DNA from: Actinomycetospora soli
Lineage (GTDB): Bacteria > Actinomycetota > Actinomycetes > Mycobacteriales > Pseudonocardiaceae
DNA: 64,000 nucleotides
Assembly: GCF_021026295.1 (NCBI RefSeq)
Contig: NZ_JAJNDA010000001.1
Location: 248,001 to 312,000 of the forward strand
Reading direction: 5' to 3'
Shown in pieces: positions 18,917-27,635 of the stretch. The stretch's first letter is position 1, and every line of letters begins with the position of its first letter. The translations under genes and the position numbers were made by a program. Below the pieces are notes generated by a model that was not told the DNA's origin, did no database searches, and was given only the letters and a program-made list of their open reading frames with translations.

Positions 18917-18953
18917 TTGACGCGTCGTTGACGCCGGCCCGGGTCCTCTTGAC
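18917..18953 (-). promoter_or_regulatory. Candidate KdpE boxes upstream of kdp operon
   Basis: Reading on the minus strand, GTCAA occurs at 18953-18949, 18932-18928 and 18921-18917, offsets of 21 and 11 bp. Direct repeats with an 11-bp period are how PhoB/OmpR-family winged helices such as KdpE bind. The cluster lies 90-126 bp upstream of the first start codon of the operon (18827). No c-di-AMP riboswitch is recognisable in this leader. Confidence 0.4.
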
Positions 18954-19039
18954 GGTCCGCGCACGGTCGGTGTGATCGTCCCGACGGCGGGTGGGGCGGG
19001 TCCGTCGCCGCCTCTCGCGCCGGCGGACGAACCCCGACC

Positions 19040-19555
19040 TCACCCCCGCAGGAGCGCTGCGATCACCGGACCCTTCGCGCGGCGGTAGGCGCCGAGGTCG
19101 CCGTACTCCCCCGCCAGACCCCGACGCACGTCGGTGTACCGCCGCGCTGCGGCTTCGTCGGCGCGCAGGAGGTCCCGGAACCGGAGCACGGGCTCGACGG
19201 CCGGGTCGTGCGGGCGCAGGAGGCGCACCTCGACGGCGGTCGGGCACGAGCCGTCGTCGGGCAGGGCGGGCCGGCGCCACGTCCCGGAGCCGACCTCGAC
19301 CATGTCCCACGCCTCGAGCGTGGAACGCGCCGCCTCGTCGTCGGGGTCCAGGACGAGCAGGTCGATCTGCGGGTGGGCCGGGAGACCGGGCACGGCGGTG
19401 GCGCCGACGTGGCGGACCGGCCGGGCGAGGCGCTCGGCCCAGCGCGCCGCCTCGTCGGGCCACCCGGGGTCGGGCGGGACGAGGCCGACCCGCACCGGGC
19501 GTGGCCACGCGGCCGACGCCCGCTGCAGGTCGACGTCCAGCGACTCCTCGCTCAC
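19040..19555 (-). CDS. GrpB-like (UPF0157) nucleotidyltransferase-fold protein
   Basis: 171 residues from GTG 19555, which overlaps the globin stop as GTGA. The segment VRHVGATAVPGLPAHPQIDLLV matches the GrpB motif HxGSTAVPGLxAKPxIDI of the nucleotidyltransferase superfamily. The C-terminus has the charged helix FRDLLRADEAAARRYTDVRRGL typical of the family. Biochemical role is not established for most members. It is co-translated with the globin gene upstream, an association without an obvious functional link. Confidence 0.75.
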   Translation of the reverse strand: MSEESLDVDLQRASAAWPRPVRVGLVPPDPGWPDEAARWAERLARPVRHVGATAVPGLPAHPQIDLLVLDPDDEAARSTLEAWDMVEVGSGTWRRPALPDDGSCPTAVEVRLLRPHDPAVEPVLRFRDLLRADEAAARRYTDVRRGLAGEYGDLGAYRRAKGPVIAALLRG

Positions 19556-19977
19556 GCGACGGCGGGCTCCAGCGTGCCGACCTGGTCGACCTTCGACTGC
19601 TGCACGACCTCGGGGCGGTAGTGCTCGATGATCTGCATGAACTCCGCGGTCTCGGCCTCCGGGACGCCGAGGAAGCGCAGCGTCGCCTCGATCTCGAAGT
19701 ACACCGCGTTGAACTGCTCGTCGGTGATGTGCAGCGTCGTGTGGGCGGCGATCATGTCCAGCCCCGGGTAGCACTTCGGCCCGCCCGCGGCCTCGATCGA
19801 CCACGCGGTCACGAGGAACTTGTAGCCCGGGCCGTTCGCGGGGTTGCCGTGGTGCTCGTGCACCGCCTCGTTGGCGTTGACGCCCGCGTTCTCGAAGAGC
19901 CGGTCGACCAGGACGTCGACCGCGCCGGCGATCGCGTAGGTCCCGCCGAGGCGCTCGTAGAGAGAGGTGCTGCTCAT
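19552..19977 (-). CDS. Truncated hemoglobin (group I type)
   Basis: 141 residues. The start SLYERLGGTYAIAGAVDVLVDRLFEN is the 2-on-2 globin A/B/E region with the GG hinge, and the proximal His lies in MIAAHTTLHITDEQF. Group I truncated globins bind O2 and NO and often detoxify NO. ATG 19977 (MSSTSLYE) is chosen over an upstream start 16 codons earlier because the family N-terminus is short. It is divergent from the enoyl-CoA hydratase at 20091. Confidence 0.85.
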   Translation of the reverse strand: MSSTSLYERLGGTYAIAGAVDVLVDRLFENAGVNANEAVHEHHGNPANGPGYKFLVTAWSIEAAGGPKCYPGLDMIAAHTTLHITDEQFNAVYFEIEATLRFLGVPEAETAEFMQIIEHYRPEVVQQSKVDQVGTLEPAVA

Positions 19978-20090
19978 GGGTGGTGGCCTCCACAGCATCG
20001 TGAGTGAGCCACACCACTGTGGCACCCGAGCCGATCGCGCACAACCGCAGACGTTGATCGAGCGGCGGCGGTCGACGAAGCTCTCGGACC

Positions 20091-20876
20091 GTGCCGATCC
20101 GCGTCGCGACCGACCCCGACGACGACCGCGTCCTCGTCATCACCATCGACCGCCCGGAGGCGCGCAACGCCCTCGATCCGGCGCACCAGCAGGACCTCGG
20201 CGCCGCGGTCGCGGACTTCGAGGCCGACGACGCCCGGCTCGTCGCGGTCCTGACCGGCGCCGGGGACACGACGTTCTCCGCGGGCGCGGACCTCAAGACG
20301 CTCATCCCGGCCTACCGGGAGGCCGTGCGGGCGGGCGAGGACCCGCCGTGGAACTTCGGCGGCTTCACCGCCACCACCCGACACAAGCCGCTGATCGCCG
20401 CGGTGAACGGGCACGCCCTGGCGGGCGGGCTGGAGATGGCGCTCGCGTGCGACATCCGGCTCTGCTCGCCGAACGCCACGTTCGGGCTGGCCGAGACGAA
20501 GTGGGCGATCATCCCGGGGGCGGGCGGCACCGTGCGACTGCCGCGGGCCGTGCCGCTGGGCCTCGCGATGGAGATGATCCTGTCCGGCGAGCCGATCGAC
20601 GCCGCGGAGGCGTACCGGTCGGGCCTCGTCAACCGGGTCGTCGACCTCGCCGAGCTGGTGCCGGCGGCGTGCGCGCTCGCCCGGTCGATCGCCGCGAAGG
20701 GTCCCCTCGCGGTGCGCGCGGCGCGCGAGCGGGTGCTCGACGGGCTCGGTCTGGACCACGCGACGGCGATGGCGCGCGAGCACGAGGCGTTCCTCGCGGT
20801 GATGCGCACCGACGACGCCGTCGAGGGCCCGGCGGCGTTCGCCGAGAAGCGCCCGCCCCGCTACCGCGGCGCCTGA
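20091..20876 (+). CDS. Enoyl-CoA hydratase/isomerase (crotonase) family protein
   Basis: 261 residues from GTG 20091. The first oxyanion segment is FSAGADLKTLIPAY and the second AVNGHALAGGLEMALACDIRL, with FGLAETKWAIIPGAGGTVRLPR carrying the E...PGAGG catalytic stretch of crotonases. The conserved first catalytic Glu region reads GLAETKWAIIPG, consistent with hydratase activity. It may act in beta-oxidation with the acyl-CoA dehydrogenase further downstream. Substrate chain length is unknown. Confidence 0.88.
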   Translation: MPIRVATDPDDDRVLVITIDRPEARNALDPAHQQDLGAAVADFEADDARLVAVLTGAGDTTFSAGADLKTLIPAYREAVRAGEDPPWNFGGFTATTRHKPLIAAVNGHALAGGLEMALACDIRLCSPNATFGLAETKWAIIPGAGGTVRLPRAVPLGLAMEMILSGEPIDAAEAYRSGLVNRVVDLAELVPAACALARSIAAKGPLAVRAARERVLDGLGLDHATAMAREHEAFLAVMRTDDAVEGPAAFAEKRPPRYRGA

Positions 20877-20924
20877 GTAGTTCCCCGGTCCCGACGTCGG
20901 GTCGGCGCGAGCAGGGTCTGCGCC

Positions 20925-21266
20925 ATGCTCCTCGAGACCCCGCCCCGACCCGCCGTCGTGATCGCCTCCGCCGTGCACGCGGCCGTGCTCCTGGCCGCGG
21001 GCGGCTTCGTGGGGATGGTCGCCCTGCTGCCGATCGCGATGGCGGCGGACTCGTGCACGTCCTCGAGCACGGCCCTGCTGTGCACCGGGCTCCCCCAGCT
21101 CGTCGCCCTCGTGCTGATCGGGCTGGGGGTGCTCGGCTCCGGCGTCGTGGCCGCGCTCGGCGCCCGCCGCCGGGGGTGGGGCGCCCTGGCCCACGCCCTC
21201 GGCGGCTGGCTGACCCTCGCGACGAGCCTCGTCCTCGCGGGGCTCGTCCTCTGGCTGTCGACCTAG
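20925..21266 (+). CDS. Small membrane protein of unknown function
   Basis: 113 residues with three hydrophobic segments (about 12-40, 52-78 and 88-110), a short Cys-containing loop SCTSSSTALLC between the first two and a basic ARRRGWG turn before the third. I do not recognise the family. The ATG at 20925 follows GCAGGGTCTGCGCC, a weak ribosome site. Its stop overlaps the end of the convergent Baeyer-Villiger-type gene by 4 bp. Confidence 0.6.
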   Translation: MLLETPPRPAVVIASAVHAAVLLAAGGFVGMVALLPIAMAADSCTSSSTALLCTGLPQLVALVLIGLGVLGSGVVAALGARRRGWGALAHALGGWLTLATSLVLAGLVLWLST

Positions 21267-22759
21267 TCGTACTTGAGCGACCCGTCGTCGAGATCGGCCG
21301 CGGGCAGCGTGTGCCGCTCCTCGGCGAACTCGTGCATGTGGGTCCACGGGGCGCGGTCGCCCTGCTTGAACATCTTGTCCTGCGAGCGCATGACGTACCC
21401 CGGGTTGAAGTTCTCCGGGTCCGACCAGGGCCGCAGCTCGACGTCCGGACCGGCCACCGGGGTCACCGAGCGCACCCCGAGCGAGTCCATGTGCTGCAGC
21501 AGCCGCGTCACCAGGTCGGAGATCAGGTCGGCCCGCAGCGTCCACGAGTGCCGGAAGTAGCCGAACACGAAGGCCATGTTCGGCACGCCGTCGATCATGA
21601 TTCCGCGCCAGGTGACCCGCTCCGAGAAGTCCACCGGCTCGCCGTCGACGGAGAACGCGACGTCCCCGAAGCAGGAGAGGTTGAACCCGGTGGCCGAGAC
21701 GATGATGTCGGCCTCGAGCTCCTCCCCCGACGAGAGCGTGATGCCGGTCTCGGTGAACGTCTCGATCGTGTCGGTGACGACCGAGGCCTTGCCCTCCTTG
21801 ATCGAGGCGAACATGTCGCCGTCGGGCAGCAGCGCGATCCGCTGCTGCCAGGGCCGGTAGGCGGGGTTGAAGTGCTTCTCGATGTCGAAGCCCTCGGGCA
21901 GGTGCGGGCGCATCTCGTCGAGGAGGTACTGCCGCGCCGTGTCCGGGTCCTCCGCCGAGAGCCGGGTCAGCTCGTTGAACTGCTCGATGTAGGTCCGGCG
22001 GAGGATCTCGTAGGTCCACTCCTCCGGGATGTCGAGCGCGCGGAGCTGGATCGCGAGCTCGTGCGTCTTCGGCGCGGCGATCATGAAGGTCGGGGTGCGC
22101 TGGAGCATCGTCACGTGCTCGGCGGTCTCGGCCATCGCCGGCACCACCGTCGCCGCGGTGGCCCCGGAGCCGATGACGACGACCTTCTTGCCGGTCCAGT
22201 CCAGGTCCTGCGGCCAGCTCTGCGGGTGCAGCACCGGGCCGGTGAAGCGCTCGCGGCCGGGGAACTCGGGCGTGTAGGGCTCGTCGTGCTTGTAGTAGCC
22301 CTGGCACATCCACAGGAAGTGGCAGCTGACCTGCACGGTCTCGCCGGTGTCCTCGCGGTGCACCTCGACGGTCCAACAGGCGTCGTCGGACGACCAGCTC
22401 GTGGAGACGACCCGGTGCTGGTACCGGATGCGCTCCTTGAGGTGGTCCTCCTCGATCACCTCGTCCAGGTAGGTGAGGATCTCCTCGGACGACGCGATCG
22501 ACGGGCCCCGCCACGGCTTGTGCCGGTAGCCGTAGGTGAACAGGTCGGAGTCCGAGCGGGCGCCCGGGTAGCGGTGGGTCCACCACGTCCCGCCGCGGTC
22601 GGGGTGGGCGTCGAGGATGAGGAAGCTGCGCTCCGGGAAGTTCTCGCGCAGGTGGTGTCCGGCGCCGATCCCGGCGACACCGGCGCCGACGACGAGGACG
22701 TCGACGTGCTCGGTCGCACCGGAGCCGGTGGTCTCGGGGCGGGTCTCGGTCACGGTCAT
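21263..22759 (-). CDS. Baeyer-Villiger-type flavin monooxygenase
   Basis: 498 residues. FAD motif GAGVAGIGAGHHL, then DRGGTWW, and a second Rossmann motif GSGATAATVVPAM for NADPH. The stretch FTGPVLHPQSWP fits the Baeyer-Villiger fingerprint FxGxxxHxxxW(P/D) exactly, so oxidation of a ketone to an ester or lactone is the likely reaction. ATG 22759 has a GGAGAGG ribosome site 8 bp upstream that overlaps the stop of the esterase gene. The upstream esterase would hydrolyse the ester formed. Confidence 0.9.
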   Translation of the reverse strand: MTVTETRPETTGSGATEHVDVLVVGAGVAGIGAGHHLRENFPERSFLILDAHPDRGGTWWTHRYPGARSDSDLFTYGYRHKPWRGPSIASSEEILTYLDEVIEEDHLKERIRYQHRVVSTSWSSDDACWTVEVHREDTGETVQVSCHFLWMCQGYYKHDEPYTPEFPGRERFTGPVLHPQSWPQDLDWTGKKVVVIGSGATAATVVPAMAETAEHVTMLQRTPTFMIAAPKTHELAIQLRALDIPEEWTYEILRRTYIEQFNELTRLSAEDPDTARQYLLDEMRPHLPEGFDIEKHFNPAYRPWQQRIALLPDGDMFASIKEGKASVVTDTIETFTETGITLSSGEELEADIIVSATGFNLSCFGDVAFSVDGEPVDFSERVTWRGIMIDGVPNMAFVFGYFRHSWTLRADLISDLVTRLLQHMDSLGVRSVTPVAGPDVELRPWSDPENFNPGYVMRSQDKMFKQGDRAPWTHMHEFAEERHTLPAADLDDGSLKYD

Positions 22760-22764
22760 CGTGC

Positions 22765-23697
22765 TCACCTCTCCAGGGCGGAACGCAGGGCGGCGACGGA
22801 GTCGTCCACGAGCCGGGCACCCGACGGCGTGGCACCGAGCGTCCACAGGAAGCCGTGGATCATGCCGTCGTAGCGGGTGTTGCTGACCTGGCCGCCGGCC
22901 GCGCGCATCGACTCGGCGTAGGCCTCGCCCTCGTCGCGCAGCGGGTCGAACTCGGCGGTCGCGACGAAGGCGGGCGGCAGGTCGGCGAAGGACGCGGCGC
23001 GCGCCGGGAAGACGGTCTGGTCCTTGTCCGGGTCGGACGCGCCGAGGTAGTGCGCCCAGAACCACTGCATCGTCGCGCGCTGCAGCAGGTAGCCCTCGCC
23101 GTTCTCGGCGTGCGACGGCGTGGTGAAGGCGAAGTCGGTGACCGGGTAGATCAGCAGCTGGAACGCGATGGCGGGGCCGCCGTGGTCGCGGGCGTGCAGG
23201 GAGACCGCCGCGGCGAGGTGGCCGCCCGCGGAGTCGCCGCCGACGGCGAGCCGCGACGGGTCGACGTTCAGCTCCTCGGCGTGCTCGGCGACCCACGCGG
23301 TCGCGGCGAAGCAGTCCTCGAAGGCCGCGGGCTGGGGGTGCTCGGGTGCGAGCCGGTAGTCCACCGACACCACGACGACGTCCGCGGCGTTGGCGATGGA
23401 GCGGCACGGCCGGTCGACGGTCTCGAGGTCGCCGATCACCCAGCCGCCGCCGTGGAAGTACACCAGGACGCCGCGGACCTTCTCGCCCTTCGGCACGTAG
23501 ATCCGCACCGGGATGTCGCCCGCCGGGCCGGGGATCGCCCGGTTCGAGATCGTGCCGACGTCCTCGGCCGGCGGCTGCAGGTCGAGGAACGCCGCCGTGG
23601 CCTGACGGGCCTGCGGCACCGTCATGCACTCGAAGGGCGGGCTGCCCATCTCGGCCAGCGCGTTCAGCAGGGCCTGGGCCTCGGGGTGCAGGGGCAC
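22765..23697 (-). CDS. Alpha/beta hydrolase, HSL-type esterase
   Basis: 310 residues from GTG 23697, with AGGAG upstream. It has the hormone-sensitive-lipase motifs: HGGGW oxyanion loop near residue 83, nucleophile Ser in GDSAGG near residue 155, Asp in AEFDPLRDEGEAYAE and His in DGMIHGF. It hydrolyses short or medium acyl esters. It is the first gene of a two-gene operon with the Baeyer-Villiger-type monooxygenase 5 bp downstream, giving a ketone to ester to alcohol plus acid route. Divergent from the PucR regulator. Confidence 0.9.
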   Translation of the reverse strand: MPLHPEAQALLNALAEMGSPPFECMTVPQARQATAAFLDLQPPAEDVGTISNRAIPGPAGDIPVRIYVPKGEKVRGVLVYFHGGGWVIGDLETVDRPCRSIANAADVVVVSVDYRLAPEHPQPAAFEDCFAATAWVAEHAEELNVDPSRLAVGGDSAGGHLAAAVSLHARDHGGPAIAFQLLIYPVTDFAFTTPSHAENGEGYLLQRATMQWFWAHYLGASDPDKDQTVFPARAASFADLPPAFVATAEFDPLRDEGEAYAESMRAAGGQVSNTRYDGMIHGFLWTLGATPSGARLVDDSVAALRSALER

Positions 23698-23750
23698 GGA
23701 ATCTCCTCGTCTCGTCGGGACCCCAACCGTGACCCGGGACACATTCCGCC

Positions 23751-23773
23751 GCTTCGTCCCCGGGAGACGAAGC
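23751..23773. promoter_or_regulatory. Candidate operator in divergent esterase/PucR promoter
   Basis: GCTTCGTC (23751-23758) and GACGAAGC (23766-23773) form a perfect 8-bp inverted repeat with a 7-bp CCCGGGA spacer. It lies between the esterase start (23697) and the PucR-type regulator start (23845), the expected place for an autoregulated divergent promoter. Confidence 0.5.
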
Positions 23774-23844
23774 CCGGCCGCTGGTTCGTCCGCGGCTGCG
23801 GGTCTACCGTCACGGTGGCGGGCGTCACAGGGGACGGTGGTCTG

Positions 23845-25113
23845 GTGCGGGAGCTCAACGGCACGCTGCCCCGTCCCGACGACAGGTCGGCCGCGGTCGC
23901 CGCGGTGGCCGCCGGTCTCGCCCGCCACCGGGACGAGATCTCCGACGCCATCCGCGACCTGCTCGCCGCCCGCATCGACGAGCTGCGCGGCGATCCCGGC
24001 CTGATCGACCTGCTCGGGGCGAGCGTCGGCGGCAACGTCGAGACGATCCTGCACGTCCTGGCGCACGACCTGCCCCCGCGCGAGGTCGAGGCGCCGCCGG
24101 CCGCCGTCGAGTACGCCCGGCGGCTCGCGCAGCGCGGGGTGCCGGTCAACGCCCTCGTCCGCGCCTACCGCCTGGGGCAGGCCCACCTCATGGAGTGGGC
24201 GTTCTCCTGCGTGGAGGCCGCCGTCGAGCGGGACCGGGTCGCCGCGGTCTCCCAGCACGTCGTGCTGACCGTCTTCGAGTACGTCGACCACGTCTCGCAG
24301 CACGTCGTCGCCGTGTACGAGGCGGAACGGGACCGCTGGCTGGAGAACCGGCACGCGATCCGCGTCGCCCGCATCCGCGACGTGCTCGACCGCCGGGCGC
24401 CGTCGGGGGCGGACGAACGCCGAGCGGTCGAGTCCGTCCTCGGCTACCGCTTCGGGCGGGAGCACCTCGGGCTCGTGCTCTGGCTCGACGAGCCCCCGAC
24501 GGCGGGTCCGGCCCTGGTCGCGCTCGAGCGCTGCGCCGACGCGCTCGCCCTGGCCCTCGACGCGCAGGGGCGCGCCCTGGTCGTCCCCTGGGACACCACG
24601 AGCGCGTGGGTGTGGCTGCCGGGCGTCGTCGAGGTGTCCCGGGAGACCGTGTCGGCGGTGGTGCGCCGGGGCGGGGAGCCGGTCCGGGTGGCGTGCGGGG
24701 CACCGGCCGCCGGCGTCGAGGGCTTCCGGGCGACGCACGAGCAGGCGCTGCGGGCCCGGGCGGTCACGCTCGCCGCCGGCGAGGACGCCCCGGCCGTGAC
24801 GTTGTTCGACGAGGTGGGGGCGGTCGCCCTGCTCTGCGCCGACCTCGACGGGGCCACCGCCTGGGTGAAGCGGGTGCTCGGTCCGCTCGCCGAGCCCGGT
24901 CAGACGCGCGCCCGGCTGCGCGAGACGTTGCGGGTCTTCCTCGCGACCGGCGGCAGCAACGCGGCCACCGCGACCCAGCTCGGGGTGCACCCCTCGACGG
25001 TCAAGTACCGGGTGCGCCGGGCGAAGGAGATCCGCGGCCGCCCGGTCGACGGCGACCGCCTCGACGTCGAGCTGGCCCTCCTGGCCTGCGCGTGGCTGGG
25101 GGCGGGCCGGTAG
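23845..25113 (+). CDS. PucR/CdaR-family helix-turn-helix regulator
   Basis: About 422 residues. The N-terminal ~150 residues are helical and resemble the RsbRD-like N-terminal domain of this family. A middle region (GGDEF-like in fold in this family) follows, and the C-terminal PucR HTH reads FLATGGSNAATATQLGVHPSTVKYRVRRAKEI. GTG 23845 is preferred because AGGGGA lies ~10 bp upstream; GTG 23815 is an in-frame alternative. Its divergent position suggests control of the esterase/Baeyer-Villiger pair. Confidence 0.85.
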   Translation: MRELNGTLPRPDDRSAAVAAVAAGLARHRDEISDAIRDLLAARIDELRGDPGLIDLLGASVGGNVETILHVLAHDLPPREVEAPPAAVEYARRLAQRGVPVNALVRAYRLGQAHLMEWAFSCVEAAVERDRVAAVSQHVVLTVFEYVDHVSQHVVAVYEAERDRWLENRHAIRVARIRDVLDRRAPSGADERRAVESVLGYRFGREHLGLVLWLDEPPTAGPALVALERCADALALALDAQGRALVVPWDTTSAWVWLPGVVEVSRETVSAVVRRGGEPVRVACGAPAAGVEGFRATHEQALRARAVTLAAGEDAPAVTLFDEVGAVALLCADLDGATAWVKRVLGPLAEPGQTRARLRETLRVFLATGGSNAATATQLGVHPSTVKYRVRRAKEIRGRPVDGDRLDVELALLACAWLGAGR

Positions 25114-25223
25114 GTCCCGCTCCCGGGAGTCGCACCAGACATGCCCGACGCCCCGCGAACCTGCCTCACGTGCACCTCGCCGTCCGCCGGCCGACCCGGC
25201 GGACCCTGGCGCATGATGGTCCG

Positions 25224-26969
25224 GTGACCTCCCGGATCCTCGACCGCGCCGACCTGGACTTCCTCCTCCACGACTGGCTGCGCGTCGGAGACCTGCTCGA
25301 CCGCGCGCCGTTCGCGGAGCACGACCGCGAGACGATCGACGCCGTGCTCGACCTCGCCGAGCAGATCGCCACGGAGCGCTTCGAGCCGCACAACCGGGCC
25401 GCCGACCTCGCCGAGCCCCACCAGGGACCGGACGGGAGGGTCGTCCTCGTCGACGGGGTGAAGGAGGCGATCCAGGCCTTCGCCGAGGCCGGGTTCCTCG
25501 CCGCGTCCGTCCCGGCCGAGCACGGCGGCACCGGGCTGCCGTTCACCGTCGCCCGCGCCGCGCTCGCGTGGTTCCAGGCCGCCAACATCGGCACCGCGTC
25601 CTACCCGTTCCTGACGACGGCCGCGGTCAACCTGCTCCTCGCCCACGGCACGCCGGAGCAGGTCGAGGCGTGGGTGCCGGGCATGCTCGACGGCTCCACG
25701 TCCGGGACGATGTGCCTCTCCGAGCCCCAGGCCGGCTCGTCGCTCGCCGACATCACCACCCGCGCCGAGCCGCAGCCGGACGGGTCCTACCGCGTCGTCG
25801 GCACCAAGATGTGGATCTCGGGCGGCGAGCACGAGCTGACCGACAACATCGTCCACCTGGTGCTCGCCAAGATCCCCGGTGGTCCGCCCGGGGTGAAGGG
25901 CATCAGCCTCATCGCGGTGCCGCGCGTCCTCGACGACGGCACCCGCAACGACGTCGTCCTCGCCGGGCTGAACCACAAGATGGGCTACCGCGGCACGGTC
26001 AACACGCTGCTGAACTTCGGTGAGCGCGAGGGGGCCGTCGGCTGGCTGGTCGGCGCCGAGCACGGCGGCCTCGCCGCGATGTTCCACATGATGAACGAGG
26101 CACGGGTCGGCGTCGGGATGGGCGCGACCGCCCTCGGCGTCACCGGCTACCTGCACTCCCTGGAGTACGCGCTCACCCGCACGCAGGGTCGCGCCGTCGG
26201 CGGCCGCGACGTCTCCACCCCGATGATCCCGATCGCGCAGCACCCCGACGTGAAGCGGATGCTGCTCGCGCAGAAGTCCTACGCCGAGGCCGGGATGGCG
26301 CTCGGGCTCTACTGCTCGCGGCTGGTCGACGAGAAGGACACCCACCCCGACGACGAGTCGCGGGCGCGGGCCGCGCTGCTGCTCGACGTGCTCACCCCGA
26401 TCGCGAAGAGCTGGCCCTCCCAGTGGTGCCTGGCCGCGAACGACCTCGCGATCCAGGTGCTCGGCGGCTCGGGCTACACCCGCGACTTCCCCGTCGAGCA
26501 GTTCTACCGCGACAACCGGCTGAACCCGATCCACGAGGGCACGCACGGCATCCAGGCGATCGACCTGCTCGGCCGCAAGGCCGTGATGCGCGGCGGGGCC
26601 GGCCTGGACCTGCTGCTCTCGACCGTCCGCGACACGATCGGCCGAGCGGGCGACCAGCAGGAGTACGCCGCCGCCCTGGAGGCCGCGCTCGTGCGGATCG
26701 AGAAGACCACCGCCACCCTGCACGCGGCCGGCGACCCGGACGTCACCCTCGCGAACGCGAGCGTCTACCTCGAGGCCGTCGGCCACGTCGTCGCCGCGTG
26801 GATCTGGCTCGAGCAGCTGCTCGCCCTCGGGCAGCGGGACGACGCGTTCGCCGCGGGCAAGCGCGCCGCCGCCCGGTTCTTCTACCGCTTCGAGCTGCCC
26901 CGCACCGGCCCCTGGTTCGACCTGCTCGACTCGCTCGACACCACCACGCTGGAGTGGGACCCGAGCTGA
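25224..26969 (+). CDS. Acyl-CoA dehydrogenase, long form
   Basis: 581 residues from GTG 25224; nearby ATGs are out of frame. The FAD-binding middle motif MCLSEPQAGSSLADITTRA and the GSGYTRDFPVEQFYRD and NPIHEGTHGIQA C-terminal motifs are clear. The ~110-residue C-terminal extension resembles the acetyl-CoA dehydrogenase C-terminal-like domain found in 580-600-residue members. It desaturates an acyl-CoA at alpha/beta with electrons passed to ETF. Its 3' end overlaps a convergent TPR-like gene by 88 bp. Confidence 0.9.
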   Translation: MTSRILDRADLDFLLHDWLRVGDLLDRAPFAEHDRETIDAVLDLAEQIATERFEPHNRAADLAEPHQGPDGRVVLVDGVKEAIQAFAEAGFLAASVPAEHGGTGLPFTVARAALAWFQAANIGTASYPFLTTAAVNLLLAHGTPEQVEAWVPGMLDGSTSGTMCLSEPQAGSSLADITTRAEPQPDGSYRVVGTKMWISGGEHELTDNIVHLVLAKIPGGPPGVKGISLIAVPRVLDDGTRNDVVLAGLNHKMGYRGTVNTLLNFGEREGAVGWLVGAEHGGLAAMFHMMNEARVGVGMGATALGVTGYLHSLEYALTRTQGRAVGGRDVSTPMIPIAQHPDVKRMLLAQKSYAEAGMALGLYCSRLVDEKDTHPDDESRARAALLLDVLTPIAKSWPSQWCLAANDLAIQVLGGSGYTRDFPVEQFYRDNRLNPIHEGTHGIQAIDLLGRKAVMRGGAGLDLLLSTVRDTIGRAGDQQEYAAALEAALVRIEKTTATLHAAGDPDVTLANASVYLEAVGHVVAAWIWLEQLLALGQRDDAFAAGKRAAARFFYRFELPRTGPWFDLLDSLDTTTLEWDPS

Positions 26970-27319
26970 GCCGCGCACCGTTCCAGCAGGTACGCCGCGT
27001 AGGCATCGGCCGGGTGGTCGGCCAGCAGCCGCCGCAGGTGGGCGGCGGCCGGCCGCCACTGCGCCGACGACATCAGCGCCTCCACCAGGAGCACCCGCGG
27101 CACCGGGCTCGAGAGGTCGTCCTCGACGACCGTCCCGAGCAGCCGGGCCGCCTCGCCCCACTCCCCGCGCTCGCCGTGCCGCACCGCGGCACCCCACCCG
27201 TCGTCGGGATCGTCGGATCCGTTCCCGACGACGGGTGGTGCCACCGGGCCGGCGGGCTCCGCCGGCCGCACGTCGAACGCCGTGAAGCGGCGCAGCGTCA
27301 GCCGCCACTCCCCGCTCAC
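26882..27319 (-). CDS. TPR-like protein of unknown function
   Basis: 145 residues from GTG 27319, coupled by a GTGA overlap to the 59-residue gene upstream. The start GEWRLTLRRFTAFD is a beta-rich segment; residues ~45-115 form two or three helical hairpins (WGEAARLLGTVVEDD, PVPRVLLVEALMSSAQWRPAAAHLRRLLADHP, AYAAYLLERCAAQL) with the spacing of tetratricopeptide repeats. The C-terminal ~30 residues are Ser-rich and lie antisense inside the acyl-CoA dehydrogenase gene. No specific function is apparent. Confidence 0.55.
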   Translation of the reverse strand: MSGEWRLTLRRFTAFDVRPAEPAGPVAPPVVGNGSDDPDDGWGAAVRHGERGEWGEAARLLGTVVEDDLSSPVPRVLLVEALMSSAQWRPAAAHLRRLLADHPADAYAAYLLERCAAQLGSHSSVVVSSESSRSNQGPVRGSSKR

Positions 27320-27495
27320 GACCGCATCCGCGCCGCGAGCACGACCACGTCCCCCAGATCGTCGAGGTCGAGCTCCGCCGCGCACCACAGCTGCAGCCGC
27401 TCCGCCTCCTGCCGCGAATAGGGCCCGAAGCTCTCGATCCCGCCCGTCTGCGGGTCCGAGAGGACCACCACCCACGGCTCCCCCACCTGCGTCAT
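27316..27495 (-). CDS. Small protein of unknown function (59 residues)
   Basis: ATG 27495 preceded by GAGGGAG at about -10. The protein begins MTQVGEPWVVVLSDPQTGG, has SFGPYSRQEAERLQLWCAAEL and ends VVVLAARMRS. It looks like a compact alpha/beta domain. The stop overlaps the GTG of the TPR-like gene as GTGA, so the two are one translational unit. I do not recognise the family; coding potential is supported by the ribosome site and coupling. Confidence 0.5.
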   Translation of the reverse strand: MTQVGEPWVVVLSDPQTGGIESFGPYSRQEAERLQLWCAAELDLDDLGDVVVLAARMRS

Positions 27496-27635
27496 GCCAC
27501 TCCCTCGCCGTCGTGTCGACGAGCCGGATATCGGCGGGGGACGGCCGGACGTCAGCCGCGTGACGCGGGACGCTCACATCGAGTAGTGCGCAACCGACCT
27601 CGGCGTGTCGTTCACTCACACGGCCCAGCGAGAGG

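Noticed and set aside
18828-19039. c-di-AMP (ydaO-type) riboswitch in the kdp leader
   Set aside because: Looked for its conserved core in the leader and saw none; only the GTCAA repeats stand out.
19974-22835. Long minus-strand open frame of about 950 codons across the hydratase, membrane-protein and monooxygenase region
   Set aside because: Arg-rich composition without motifs; real proteins are in other frames.
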